Source of the DNA: Desmonostoc vinosum HA7617-LM4
GTDB lineage: Bacteria; Cyanobacteriota; Cyanobacteriia; Cyanobacteriales; Nostocaceae
DNA: 64,000 nt
Direction: 5' to 3'
Assembly: GCA_019359515.1 (NCBI GenBank)
Contig: JAHHHC010000031.1
Coordinates: forward strand, 1-64,000
The notes beneath the pieces were generated by a model, which was given only the letters and a program-made list of their open reading frames with translations, was not told where the DNA came from and ran no database searches. Made by a program: the position numbers and the translations under genes. How positions within the stretch are numbered: position 1 is the stretch's first letter; every line of letters begins with the position of its first letter. Shown here in pieces: positions 35,487-45,283 of the stretch.

Positions 35487-36350
35487 ATGCGATCGCCCAA
35501 AACTTTTCCCTTCAGTTTGATTTTAGCGTTGATTATTTTTTTCCCAATGATAACTTTTCAACATCCTGAACCGATCATACCTGTTTTGGGTTTTCATGGA
35601 ATTATTGATAGTAAAAATAATATGTTGCGATCGCCCCAAGGAGAGATGGATTATCCCAAACAAGATATAGAAAAACTTTTAGAATATTTTATTACTCATA
35701 ACTACTGGTTTTTAACCACTCAAGATTTATATGATTTTTTCTTAAACAAATCTCGAAAAATTCCTACAAAGCATAGAAATCAAAAACCAATTATGATTTC
35801 TTTTGATGATGGATATAAAACAATACATACAAGTTTTTTTCCTATTTTATCTAAACTGCAAAAGAAATATGGTAAAAAAGTAAAAGTCGTTTTATTTATC
35901 AATCCAGGTACTTTAGCTACTTCAAAAAGCATTGCTTCAACTCACTTAGGATGTCGAGAGTTGAGAGAAGGTTTACGAAAAGGGTTTTATGATATTCAAT
36001 CCCATGGCTTAAATCATGAAGATTTAACGAAACTCTCTCGTTATCAATTAGTTAATGAACTCTTACAATCGAGAAGTCAACTGAGAAAATGTACTCATGA
36101 TTTAGATCCAGATGACAAAGTTGCTGCTCATTTTGCTTATCCATATGGAGCATATAATAAACAAGTAAAAAACTACACATCCAAATATTATTTGTCGAGC
36201 TATTTATACAACGATGAAATAGTAAATTATGGCTGCTTAAAAAATAACTATGAAATTCCTCGGTTAATGGTAAACCGTCAAAAATCAACTAAACAGCTAA
36301 TTGAAATAGTGGAAAAAGTTGATTGGAAAAAGAATAAAGAAAAATGCTAA
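35487..36350 (+). CDS. Polysaccharide deacetylase (NodB homology domain), exported
   Basis: 287 residues from the ATG at 35487. A signal-like helix (FSLILALIIFFPMITF) begins the protein. The NodB domain shows IPVLGFHGI, MISFDDGYK (catalytic and metal Asp) and IQSHGLNHEDLTKLS (metal His pair), then AHFAYPYGAYNK. The set is complete for a carbohydrate esterase 4 deacetylase, acting on peptidoglycan or an exopolysaccharide outside the cytoplasm. Base composition is more AT-rich than that of neighbouring genes, which may indicate recent transfer. Confidence 0.85.
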   Translation: MRSPKTFPFSLILALIIFFPMITFQHPEPIIPVLGFHGIIDSKNNMLRSPQGEMDYPKQDIEKLLEYFITHNYWFLTTQDLYDFFLNKSRKIPTKHRNQKPIMISFDDGYKTIHTSFFPILSKLQKKYGKKVKVVLFINPGTLATSKSIASTHLGCRELREGLRKGFYDIQSHGLNHEDLTKLSRYQLVNELLQSRSQLRKCTHDLDPDDKVAAHFAYPYGAYNKQVKNYTSKYYLSSYLYNDEIVNYGCLKNNYEIPRLMVNRQKSTKQLIEIVEKVDWKKNKEKC

Positions 36351-36500
36351 TAAAAGGGAATATAGAGAAAACTGATTGCCCATAAAGAAGTTTAGCGTAA
36401 CGGCTGGCATTAAACGTAACATTTATAACTCAGTAAGATATCATAATTACAAATCAAGTAAACTTCATGCTTGAAACAGCTAATTAAAGGAGATGCATCA

Positions 36501-36797
36501 ATGTCAAACATTTTAAGAATTAAAGAAGATGTGGGCGATACTACTTTTAAGCAAGCACCAAAACAGGTAAAAGACTTGAAAAAATCTGATCTAACATACG
36601 TAGCTAAAGCAGGTGATTTATTTTTTGTCTCTGGTGTTGATCGCGGTTCTCGTGATTCTAAAAGTGCAAATTATTATGGTGGCGATCATTGGAAAGTCAC
36701 TTTTGAAAAACCGCTTCAACCTAGAGAGGGTGGAACCCCAATATCAACTTGGTTTGTTTATCAGGGTCATGCAGAAGAATATCGGCTTGTAAAATAA
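36501..36797 (+). CDS. Small hypothetical protein
   Basis: 98 residues from the ATG at 36501, which has the strong ribosome site AAAGGAG 9-10 nt ahead; a frame start at 36471 is less credible. It is soluble with no known domain. Beta-rich stretches alternate with polar turns (LTYVAKAGDLFFVSGVDRGS, HWKVTFEKPLQPREGG, STWFVYQGHAEEYRLV), suggesting a small beta-barrel. The region ends with a hairpin terminator at 36820. I do not recognise the family. Confidence 0.65.
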   Translation: MSNILRIKEDVGDTTFKQAPKQVKDLKKSDLTYVAKAGDLFFVSGVDRGSRDSKSANYYGGDHWKVTFEKPLQPREGGTPISTWFVYQGHAEEYRLVK

Positions 36798-36819
36798 TTT
36801 TAGTAGTGTTAAATATAGT

Positions 36820-36851
36820 CCCACTCAAAATACTAGCAAATTTTGAGTGGG
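36820..36851 (+). terminator. Hairpin downstream of the 98-residue protein gene
   Basis: CCCACTCAAAAT (36820-36831) pairs perfectly with ATTTTGAGTGGG (36840-36851) around an 8-nt loop. The following GCTTATACTTATA is only weakly T-rich, so termination may be partial. Confidence 0.6.
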
Positions 36852-37050
36852 GCTTATACTTATACCCTGGTTAGCCCTAACAGTCGTTTCTGCTTTCCTA
36901 TTGGTCGATTGACCTTATAGCTGGTTTGTACAACACATTAAAACCTCCAATTTTCCTAAAATTTTCCCTAAATTCTTTCAGCTGCTACATCCAATTAGAT
37001 GATTTTTCGTTAAGCTGTAAGCGCTAATATTAAGTTTTATCGAGCGTGTT

Positions 37051-37884
37051 ATGCACTGGTTATTATCTGGGCCGTTGAGTACACAGAGATTGACGGTTAA
37101 GATTGCAGGTTTGCCTGCATCATTACAAGGTAAGAAACTGGTGCAGATGTCAGACTTTCACTATGATGGTTTGCGACTATCAGAAGAAATGTTAGAACAA
37201 GCGATCGCAGTTAGCAACCAAGCTAAACCAGATTTAGTTTTATTGACCGGCGACTACGTAACCGCAAATCCCGCACCAATTCATCAACTAGTATTAAGAC
37301 TTAAATATCTGCAAAGTCGCTATGGTATCTATGCTGTTCTTGGTAATCATGATATCCGTTACCCAAATTCAAAACCCGAAATTACGGCCGCTTTGACTAG
37401 TATTGGAGTTCATGTTCTTTGGAACGAAATCGCCTATCCTCTAGGAAAAGAATTACCACTTGTCGGACTAGCTGAATATTGTTCAAAAGAATTCAATCCT
37501 GGTTCGGTAATGAATCAACTAGACTCTGCTAAACCCTGCATTGTTTTATCTCATAATCCAGATACTGCGGAGATACTACAAGCATGGCGAGTAGATTTGC
37601 AATTATCTGGTCATACTCATGGGGGTCAAATTGTCATTCCTGGAATTGGCCCAGTGGTGATGTATTACAAAAAAATAGTGCAAAAAATACCTTTAAAAGT
37701 ACGCTGTCGGATACCATGTTTACGACGGTCATTCGCTGCGGTTAGACATTGGGAGTGGTCACAAGGTTTACATCGGCTAGGAACAAATCAGTTGTATACC
37801 AATCGTGGTTTGGGTACTTATCTTCCAGGACGCTTATTTTGTCGTCCAGAAGTTACCGTAATCACGCTACAACGTAATTCGTAA
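37051..37884 (+). CDS. Calcineurin-like metallophosphoesterase, copy 1
   Basis: 277 residues. Metal-binding motifs are all seen: SDFHYDG (D-x-H), LLTGDYV (GD), GNHD, LSHNPDTAE (H) and SGHTHGGQ (GHTH). The protein resembles YkuE/YaeI-type phosphodiesterases, which act on membrane-associated phospholipids or related esters. The N terminus MHWLLSGPLSTQRL has no clear signal. The paralog at 38143 begins 258 bp downstream and is similar along its whole length. Confidence 0.85.
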   Translation: MHWLLSGPLSTQRLTVKIAGLPASLQGKKLVQMSDFHYDGLRLSEEMLEQAIAVSNQAKPDLVLLTGDYVTANPAPIHQLVLRLKYLQSRYGIYAVLGNHDIRYPNSKPEITAALTSIGVHVLWNEIAYPLGKELPLVGLAEYCSKEFNPGSVMNQLDSAKPCIVLSHNPDTAEILQAWRVDLQLSGHTHGGQIVIPGIGPVVMYYKKIVQKIPLKVRCRIPCLRRSFAAVRHWEWSQGLHRLGTNQLYTNRGLGTYLPGRLFCRPEVTVITLQRNS

Positions 37885-37945
37885 TGACGCTCCTTCGGAC
37901 GCTCGTACCTTGCTATCGCTGCGAAGCGCGTAATTCATAATTTTG
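37878..37945. repeat. Dispersed palindromic repeat (copy 5)
   Basis: Runs AATTCGTAATGACGCTCC, CTCGTACCTTGCTATCGCTG and CGAAGCGCGTAATTC. It overlaps the stop codon region of the preceding metallophosphoesterase and shares its core with the copies at 25309 and 46155. Confidence 0.7.
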
Positions 37946-38142
37946 AATTTTTTATTAATTATCTGTCTCCTTGAGAGTAGCCGCATAGGCGGCGCGTCAC
38001 CCCCTACAAATAAAACAAACACTTTCTTCCCCCACTCCCTGTATTTCTTGAAAGTTTATGACAGAAATTATTGCAACCCTTTAAGATACATTTTGATTTT
38101 TGGTAAGCTGTAAGCGCTGGTATGAGGAGTATCGGTTACGCT

Positions 38143-38970
38143 ATGCACTGGTTGTTTACGGGACGTTTAAGAGTTGATAAATTAACGGTTAAGATTGCAG
38201 AACTTCCAGCATCTTTACAAGGTAAAAAACTAGTACAGTTGTCAGATTTTCACTATGATGGTTTAAGGTTATCAGAAGCAATGTTAGAGGAAGCGATCGC
38301 AATTACTAACGAAGCTGAACCAGATTTAATTCTCTTAACTGGTGACTATGTAACTGATGACCCGACGCCAATTCATCAACTAGTATTGAGACTTAAACAT
38401 CTGCAAAGCCACTGTGGGATTTATGCTGTTCTTGGCAACCATGATATATACTACAGTCATTCTCAAAAAGAGGTGACAACGGCATTAAATAGTATTGGTG
38501 TGCATGTACTTTGGAATGAAATTGCTTATCCACTAGGCCAAGAATTACCACTAATAGGATTAGCTGATTATTGGTCACGAGAATTTAATCCCGCACCAAT
38601 TTTGAATCAATTAGACCCTGCTATACCTCGCATCGTTTTATCCCATAACCCAGATACAGCCAAAATACTCGCACAATGGCGAGTAGACCTACAACTATCT
38701 GGTCATACTCACGGTGGCCATATTGTTATTCCGGGTTTTGGGCCTGTGGTTTTTTACTATAAAAAGCTGCTGAAACTAATTCCGAAAAAACTACGGCGTT
38801 GGGTACCGCTTTTACTAGGAGACTGCACTAAAGTCGTGCGATATTGGGAATGGGCACAAGGATTTCATCAAGTCGAAAAAAATCAATTGTATGTAAATCG
38901 GGGTCTAGGAACATATCGACCAGGACGACTATTTTGTCCACCGGAAGTGACTGTAATTACTATAATTTAA
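38143..38970 (+). CDS. Calcineurin-like metallophosphoesterase, copy 2
   Basis: About 275 residues from the ATG at 38143, the position that aligns with the start of copy 1; an in-frame ATG at 38122 adds seven residues and cannot be excluded, since GAGGAG precedes neither start ideally. Motifs are SDFHYDG, LLTGDYVTDD, GNHD, LSHNPDTAK and SGHTHGGH. The end ENQLYVNRGLGTYRPGRLFC-type segment (NRGLGTYRPGRLF) is shared with copy 1. Tandem paralogs may differ in substrate or be a dosage pair. It is followed by a strong hairpin. Confidence 0.85.
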   Translation: MHWLFTGRLRVDKLTVKIAELPASLQGKKLVQLSDFHYDGLRLSEAMLEEAIAITNEAEPDLILLTGDYVTDDPTPIHQLVLRLKHLQSHCGIYAVLGNHDIYYSHSQKEVTTALNSIGVHVLWNEIAYPLGQELPLIGLADYWSREFNPAPILNQLDPAIPRIVLSHNPDTAKILAQWRVDLQLSGHTHGGHIVIPGFGPVVFYYKKLLKLIPKKLRRWVPLLLGDCTKVVRYWEWAQGFHQVEKNQLYVNRGLGTYRPGRLFCPPEVTVITII

Positions 38971-38982
38971 ACAACTCACGCC

Positions 38983-39035
38983 AGAAACCGCCGCAAACTA
39001 CGATGGATACGTATCAGTAGTTTGGGGCGGTTTCT
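38983..39035 (+). terminator. Long hairpin terminator after the metallophosphoesterase pair
   Basis: AGAAACCGCC (38983-38992) pairs with GGCGGTTTCT (39026-39035); inside it AAACTAC (38995-39001) pairs with GTAGTTT (39017-39023), separated by two-base bulges. Total stem is 17 bp. No T tract follows, but the position after the stop codon at 38970 fits a transcript end. Confidence 0.6.
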
Positions 39036-39545
39036 CAAAGAGGCAATGATTAAGGAAGATTGAAGAATTCAGAAGTAACTAACTCAACTAAGGTGGACAG
39101 TACTCGCAATCTATCTACTGAGAATTGCACATCCTTAATTCCAACTAGGCAGGCATTTCTGGCTGTGCGTTTAAAAACCTCCAAACAACTTAATTAACTC
39201 AAGGCGAAAACACATTCAAAGGATGCCACAATACCAGGAGCGATCGCTATACTATTAGAGCAGGAGGCACAGGCTCTAATTTGAAGGTTTTGGTTTAACT
39301 CTTAACCTTTTTGTACCTTGCTTTTAATCTAGCACCATGTTTGTTCAGCAACACAACATATTTACCAAACTTGAATAGCATTAATTTATCGCAACAATTT
39401 GGAAATTTTTCTTAAGACTGGGGACTGGAGAGCCTTATATAGAGTTACATCAATGCTCCTCTATTGAAAATAAGATAGAACTTCGTAAAAGATCAGTGCA
39501 AGAATACTTCTTATACGATCGCTCCTTACCCCACAAAAAATTCCT
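39036..39545. other. Intergenic region upstream of the Mrp operon
   Basis: Five hundred bases without a gene. A HIP1 site is at 39240-39247 region, and AAGGTT...AACCTT (39285-39310) could form a small hairpin. The Mrp operon promoter should lie here, but no -10/-35 pair was clear enough to place. Confidence 0.4.
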
Positions 39546-39890
39546 GTGTTAGAAGCTTGCATATTCGCAACAATACTGTGCGGATTTTTTGGCATCATCC
39601 TCAAAAAGAACCTGGTGATGAAAATCATCTCTATGGATGTCATGAGTACAGGGGTCATCGCCTATTACGTACTGATTGCCTCAAGAGATGGCTTATTTAC
39701 ACCCATTGTTTCTGATCTTGCCAGTGTCAAAGATGGCATTTACTCTGATCCTGTTCCCCAGGCGGTCATACTGACAGCCATTGTGATCGGCTTTTCGATT
39801 CAAGCTTTGATGCTGGTCGGTGTGATGAAACTTTCACGGGATAATCCGACTTTGGAAAGCAACGAAATCGAGAAGAATAATACGCCATGA
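39546..39890 (+). CDS. mrpC: Mrp-type Na+/H+ antiporter subunit C (NuoK-like)
   Basis: 114 residues from a GTG at 39546. Three membrane helices are visible: CIFATILCGFFGIIL, MSTGVIAYYVLIAS and AVILTAIVIGFSIQALML, the NuoK/MrpC pattern. The typical PVPQAVILTAIVIG segment is present. It is the first gene of a seven-gene operon in which stop and start codons overlap. The overlap of its end with the next ATG (ATGA) shows translational coupling. Confidence 0.88.
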   Translation: MLEACIFATILCGFFGIILKKNLVMKIISMDVMSTGVIAYYVLIASRDGLFTPIVSDLASVKDGIYSDPVPQAVILTAIVIGFSIQALMLVGVMKLSRDNPTLESNEIEKNNTP

Positions 39891-41314
39891 ATACCATTTC
39901 GATTGCTTGGATTGGACTCCCGTTTTTTGTGGGGTTCCTGATTTATCTCATTCCGAAATTGGATCGCTACCTGGCAATGGGGATGGCTGTTGCTTCTGGC
40001 GTCTACGCTTTGCTGCTATTTACCGAACAAGCACCGCTGACACTGCAACTCCTGGATAATTTCGGTGTCACATTAGTCATTGACCAGTTAAGCGGCTACT
40101 TTATCTTAACCAATGCGTTAGTAACGGCCGCAGTCATCCTTTACTGTTGGCAAACTGGTAAGACGGCTTTTTTTTATGCACAGACGATCATTTTGCATGG
40201 CAGTATTAACGCCGCGTTTGTCTGTTCAGACTTTATCAGTTTATACGTAGCGCTAGAGGTGAGCGGGATTGCGGCGTTTTTGTTGATTGCCTATCCTCGA
40301 AGCGATCGCTCAATTTGGGTTGCTTTGCGCTATCTTTTTGTCAGTAATGTGGCGATGCTGTTTTATTTGGTAGGCGCGGTGCTGGCGTATAAGGCAAATC
40401 ACTCGTTTGGATTTGCTAGTTTGCGCGGTGCGCCTCCAGAAGCACTCGCCTTGATATTTTTGGGACTCTTGGTAAAGGGAGGCATCTTTGTATCGGGGTT
40501 ATGGCTACCGTTGACTCACTCCGAATCGGAAACGCCAGTGTCGGCCATGCTGTCGGGAGTTGTGGTCAAAGCTGGCGTCTATCCGTTGGTACGTTGCGCT
40601 TTGACTTTGGATGAAATTGATCCCATCATCAGAATCTTCGGAGTTGGCACTGCACTTTTGGGAGTGTTCTACGCCGTCTTTGAAAAAGATACTAAGCGGA
40701 TGCTGGCGTTTCACACGGTTTCACAGTTAGGCTTTATCCTCGCTGCACCCGTAGTTGGGGGCTTTTATGCACTGACACACGGTTTGGTCAAATCGGCACT
40801 CTTTCTCATATCTGGAGCTTTACCTAGCCGCAACTTTCAGGAATTGCAACACAAACCAATCAGTACACCTGTGTGGATAGCCCTCGTTATGGCCAGTTTC
40901 TCAATATCGGGCTTTCCTATGTTATCCGGCTTTGGGGCGAAGGTGTTGACGACAAAGAATTTATTGCCCTGGCAAGTGATTGCCATGAATATTGCGGCTT
41001 TAGGAACTGCTATATCGTTTGCCAAATTCATCTTTCTGCCGCGTGGAGGACAAACAGATATACGTCCTGGTTTTTGGCCACCTGTAATTTTGTTGATTGG
41101 TGGACTGATTGCCGCAAATGTTGTGTATTTCGATGCCTATACTGTTGCCAATATCATCAAACCACTGGCAATCATTGGCGTTGGCTGGTTGGCGTATCTG
41201 GTGATTTTTCAGAAAACAATACTTAAGTTACCGCGTCTGCTTGAGCAATTTGAGCATCTGATTGGTGTGATGAGTCTAATGTTGATCCTACTCTTCTGGA
41301 TGGTATTTCCATGA
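39887..41314 (+). CDS. mrpD: Mrp-type antiporter subunit D (NuoL/M/N-like proton channel)
   Basis: 475 residues, about 14 hydrophobic segments. It belongs to the proton-pumping family of complex I subunits. The conserved helices around LYVALEVSGIAAFLLIAYPR (the Glu and following region) and FEKDTKRMLAFHTVSQLGF (the Lys and His stretch) are recognisable, as is LTHGLVKSALFLISGAL. It is the only large antiporter-like subunit in this operon. It is translationally coupled to genes before and after. Operon is discussed with subunit C. Confidence 0.9.
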   Translation: MNTISIAWIGLPFFVGFLIYLIPKLDRYLAMGMAVASGVYALLLFTEQAPLTLQLLDNFGVTLVIDQLSGYFILTNALVTAAVILYCWQTGKTAFFYAQTIILHGSINAAFVCSDFISLYVALEVSGIAAFLLIAYPRSDRSIWVALRYLFVSNVAMLFYLVGAVLAYKANHSFGFASLRGAPPEALALIFLGLLVKGGIFVSGLWLPLTHSESETPVSAMLSGVVVKAGVYPLVRCALTLDEIDPIIRIFGVGTALLGVFYAVFEKDTKRMLAFHTVSQLGFILAAPVVGGFYALTHGLVKSALFLISGALPSRNFQELQHKPISTPVWIALVMASFSISGFPMLSGFGAKVLTTKNLLPWQVIAMNIAALGTAISFAKFIFLPRGGQTDIRPGFWPPVILLIGGLIAANVVYFDAYTVANIIKPLAIIGVGWLAYLVIFQKTILKLPRLLEQFEHLIGVMSLMLILLFWMVFP

Positions 41315-41700
41315 TTGGGTACCTGAATCTGATATTACGACTGGTGATTTGGTTTCTGCTCACCGCTAACCTGAGTGTGGCAAATATCATCATCGGTATT
41401 ACGATTGCACTGCTATTACCCCACAAACACAAAGCCACAGGAGTATTAAGGGATTGGCTACGGGCGTTGGCTGAGATCATCGTGGCCATTCCGCAGGCGT
41501 ATATCGAGGCATTTGAAATTATCTTCCGTCCGCATAACGAAGAAGATATCACCATCGAGAGAGTCAAACCACGACGGACACCCGGACTTATATTCTTGGA
41601 TATATTTCTGATTACCTTTACACCAAAAACTATTGTCTTGAAATACAACGAGGATGGCTGGTACGAAGTACACCGGGTTCGACGGAGGAAAAAGGCATGA
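41311..41700 (+). CDS. mrpE: Mrp-type antiporter subunit E
   Basis: 129 residues. Two N-terminal helices (LILRLVIWFLLTANLSVANIIIG) are followed by IPQAYIEAFEIIFRP and a C-terminal soluble part typical of MrpE, ending DGWYEVHRVRRRKKA. The start ATG overlaps the stop of mrpD by four bases. The family shape and its operon position support the call. Confidence 0.88.
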   Translation: MIGYLNLILRLVIWFLLTANLSVANIIIGITIALLLPHKHKATGVLRDWLRALAEIIVAIPQAYIEAFEIIFRPHNEEDITIERVKPRRTPGLIFLDIFLITFTPKTIVLKYNEDGWYEVHRVRRRKKA

Positions 41701-41954
41701 ACCTAAATCTGGTACTGATTGCAATGATTCTAGCCCTACTCATTCCCATCTACGAGGCATGGAAGGATGATGATACCTGGCAGAAGATGTTAGCCTTTTC
41801 GAGTATTGCAACTAAGACATCAGTCATGATTCTGGTGGTATCTGTCTTGCGTGATGATTGGATGATCGGTGTTGTTGGGGTCATTATCCTGAGTGTGGGG
41901 AATGCGGCATTAATGCTGTTGGCACATGTATTGAAACGAATGAGTGAAATATGA
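41697..41954 (+). CDS. mrpF: Mrp-type antiporter subunit F
   Basis: 85 residues with three predicted membrane helices (LVLIAMILALLIPIYEAW, KTSVMILVVSVL, MIGVVGVIILSVGNAALML). Size and topology are those of MrpF. Start overlaps the end of mrpE by four bases. Confidence 0.85.
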   Translation: MNLNLVLIAMILALLIPIYEAWKDDDTWQKMLAFSSIATKTSVMILVVSVLRDDWMIGVVGVIILSVGNAALMLLAHVLKRMSEI

Positions 41955-42229
41955 TCAACCTGCTTAGCTATACCTGCATTGGTGTAGGAATCTTTTTCTG
42001 GTTTTGGGGAACTTCTCACCTCCTTGGTAAGCGATCGCTATTATTCAAACTGCATAGTCTTTCGGTTGCAGATACACTCGGCTCGATGAGTATCATCTTC
42101 GGATTACTTCTGAAGATCCCCAGCGAATGGCCGTTACTAATCCTGGCTATTATCTCCCTAGCTATCTGGAATACGATGCTGGGATATGTGTTGGCATACT
42201 GTTCCAGTAGCGGAGATAGCGATGATTGA
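41951..42229 (+). CDS. mrpG: Mrp-type antiporter subunit G
   Basis: 92 residues, three helices. LYTCIGVGIFFWFWGTSHLL-like start (TCIGVGIFFWFWG) and DTLGSMSIIFGLLLKIPS match MrpG. Start overlaps mrpF by four bases. Confidence 0.85.
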   Translation: MINLLSYTCIGVGIFFWFWGTSHLLGKRSLLFKLHSLSVADTLGSMSIIFGLLLKIPSEWPLLILAIISLAIWNTMLGYVLAYCSSSGDSDD

Positions 42230-42794
42230 TAGCTATATATATGTAATTATTGCTTTGCTACCATTGGCTGCATCAATGTTGGTACTCCAAGCGAATCCAT
42301 ACCACGCTTTGGTAATTCGTGGCATCCTGGGAGCGGTAGCAGCATTGGTATATTCAGTTTTAGGAGCGGCAGATGTTGCTTTAACTGAGGCATTGGTAGG
42401 GACGATGCTCGCAATTACTCTCTATGCGGTTGCGGTGCGCTCATCGCTAGTAATGCGTCTAGGCATACTCGAAGACACATCGATTGAATCTGATGATAAG
42501 AACCATTTTGAGCAACTCATAGATGACTTGCGAACCATCTTCAGCAAACGCCACATGCGCCTGGAATTAGTCAGCTATACAAATGCCCAAGCTTTGCATC
42601 GAGCGCTGATGGAAAAAGAAGTTCATGCAACTTGTGCGCGATCGCAACACACCGATCAAGCTGGGTATGAAAAGCAACCATATTATACTTCTATTAGGGT
42701 GCAACGCATCTATGAGATTATCCACAAGGAACTTTCCTCACCAGGGACAACCATAACATATGTCAATACACCAGACTCAGGGGAGAAACACTGA
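42222..42794 (+). CDS. DUF4040/MbhD-like antiporter subunit (equivalent to the C-terminal part of MrpA)
   Basis: 190 residues from the ATG at 42222, which overlaps the mrpG stop by eight bases. The first 75 residues form three helices with GILGAVAALVYSVLGAADVA and LTEALVGTMLAITLYAVAV, the MbhD pattern normally fused to the end of MrpA. The soluble C-terminal 110 residues (ELVSYTNAQALHRALMEKE and RVQRIYEIIHKELS) are an extension I do not recognise and may be regulatory. The true large MrpA N-terminal part is missing from this operon. Confidence 0.82.
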   Translation: MIDSYIYVIIALLPLAASMLVLQANPYHALVIRGILGAVAALVYSVLGAADVALTEALVGTMLAITLYAVAVRSSLVMRLGILEDTSIESDDKNHFEQLIDDLRTIFSKRHMRLELVSYTNAQALHRALMEKEVHATCARSQHTDQAGYEKQPYYTSIRVQRIYEIIHKELSSPGTTITYVNTPDSGEKH

Positions 42795-43453
42795 TGAAAT
42801 GGTTATATATTTTAGCAGGTATAGCACTATATGTCAAAATGCTCGTCATTCCCAACCCAGCACCAGACTTTGCAGTCTCGATTGTCAAAGCAGTAGTGGA
42901 AGATAGTGGAGTGCCTAATGCGGTTTCAGGTATCATTTTCAGAAATCGTTTGTACGATACTATTTTTGAAGTGGTGGTGTTTACAATTGCCATCTTGGGT
43001 GCCAATTTTCTGCTAGCAAATGAAAGACCCTCTTGTGCGATTTATCAGTTCAAAGATCAGCCATCGATTGTTTTGGCGCGTTTAGGGGCGACAATTACCG
43101 CATTGGTGGGTATCGAGTTGGCAATTCGCGGACATCTGAGTCCGGGTGGTGGTTTTGCGGCTGGGGTGGCTGGTGGAACGGCTATTGGTCTTGTGGCGAT
43201 TACCTCATCACCAGAGTGGATGCAGGGAATTTATCAACGTTGGCACGCTGCGGTATGGGAAAAGATTTCGGTGCTTATTTTCATTGTCTTGTCGGTGATT
43301 ACTCTGGCTGGTATGGAATTACCCCACGGGGAATTGGGCACACTTTTTAGTGGCGGGGTTGTGCCTCTGCTTAATATCCTTGTCGCTGTCAAAGTTGCGT
43401 TGGGATCATGGGCAGTAATTTTGATTTTTATTCGTTATCGTGGGTTGTTGTGA
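42794..43453 (+). CDS. mrpB: Mrp-type antiporter subunit B
   Basis: 219 residues. An N-terminal MbhE-like helix pair (LYILAGIALYVKMLVIPNPA, EVVVFTIAILGANFLLA) leads to the MnhB domain with LAIRGHLSPGGGFAAGVAGG, the hallmark glycine-rich segment of this subunit. Start and upstream stop share one base at 42794. It closes the operon, and 50 bp later tandem CCCCACT repeats begin. Confidence 0.88.
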   Translation: MKWLYILAGIALYVKMLVIPNPAPDFAVSIVKAVVEDSGVPNAVSGIIFRNRLYDTIFEVVVFTIAILGANFLLANERPSCAIYQFKDQPSIVLARLGATITALVGIELAIRGHLSPGGGFAAGVAGGTAIGLVAITSSPEWMQGIYQRWHAAVWEKISVLIFIVLSVITLAGMELPHGELGTLFSGGVVPLLNILVAVKVALGSWAVILIFIRYRGLL

Positions 43454-43476
43454 TAGGTCTAAGGAAAATATTTCTT

Positions 43477-43507
43477 CCCCACTCCCCACTCCCCACTCCC
43501 CATTCTC
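43477..43507. repeat. STRR, tandem CCCCACT heptamers
   Basis: About four copies of CCCCACT (the last as CCCCATT) fill the short gap between the Mrp operon and the convergent J-domain gene. They resemble STRRs near 55236 and inside rnpB. Confidence 0.8.
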
Positions 43508-44087
43508 ACCGATGTAACCGGAGAAAATTTTTGATTTTTTGACACAACCTCTGTACAAGCGGTTGAGGTCTTGATGCATGTCTTGATGGTCTTGACCGTG
43601 GAGAGTATGCGTAAGTAACATTTTGTTCTAGCTGTGCGGCTTTTTCTAAATCTGAAGTCGCTCGATGTTCGTATCCTAGTTGAGAGCAAACTAACCCACG
43701 ATATTTGTAGGCGTCAATATAGCGAGGGTTGAGACGAATCGCTTTTGTGAAATTGGCGATCGCTTCTTGGTATCTGCCTTCACTGACATCCTCTACTCCC
43801 CAATTATAAAAGGTTTCGGCATCCCAACGATTGACGGATACTTTTGGGGAATCTGCACGCGGCGGTGGATTTGGCGAAGTTGGTTCTTCAGATTTGATTT
43901 GGTTATAAGCGATATTAATTGTTTTAATTTTTTCTTCGGCTTCCCGTTTTTGCTGCTCATCAAAAAAGCGATCAGGATGCCAAATTTTAACTAATTTACG
44001 GTACGCTCGTTTAACTTCTGCTGACGATGCACCAGGTTTTAGTCCAAGAATTTCATAAGCATGATTGATATCGAGGCGATCGCGCAT
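43506..44087 (-). CDS. J-domain protein with C-terminal TPR repeats
   Basis: 193 residues. An N-terminal J-domain (YEILGLKPGASSAEVKRAYR, HPD in KIWHPDRF near residue 38) is followed by a Pro-rich linker and two TPR units (FYNWGVEDVSEGRYQEAIA, YKYRGLVCSQLGYEHRA). The tail is basic (SRPSRHASRPQPLV). J-domain proteins stimulate DnaK ATPase; the TPRs may select the substrate. The three residues of the HPD motif are intact. Confidence 0.85.
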   Translation of the reverse strand: MRDRLDINHAYEILGLKPGASSAEVKRAYRKLVKIWHPDRFFDEQQKREAEEKIKTINIAYNQIKSEEPTSPNPPPRADSPKVSVNRWDAETFYNWGVEDVSEGRYQEAIANFTKAIRLNPRYIDAYKYRGLVCSQLGYEHRATSDLEKAAQLEQNVTYAYSPRSRPSRHASRPQPLVQRLCQKIKNFLRLHR

Positions 44088-44092
44088 ACTGA

Positions 44093-45214
<1,122 letters not shown>

Positions 45215-45283
45215 AACTGCTATAATCCTATACGTAGCACTTTTATGGGGCTGTAGCTCAGCTGGATAGAGCGAGCGCCTCCT

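Noticed and set aside
35375-35569. 64-codon frame overlapping the start of the deacetylase
   Set aside because: No domain; it overlaps the well-supported NodB-type gene and has no ribosome site.
40873-41226. 117-codon frame in another frame of mrpD
   Set aside because: Fully contained in a clear antiporter gene; the translation has no membrane pattern or family features.
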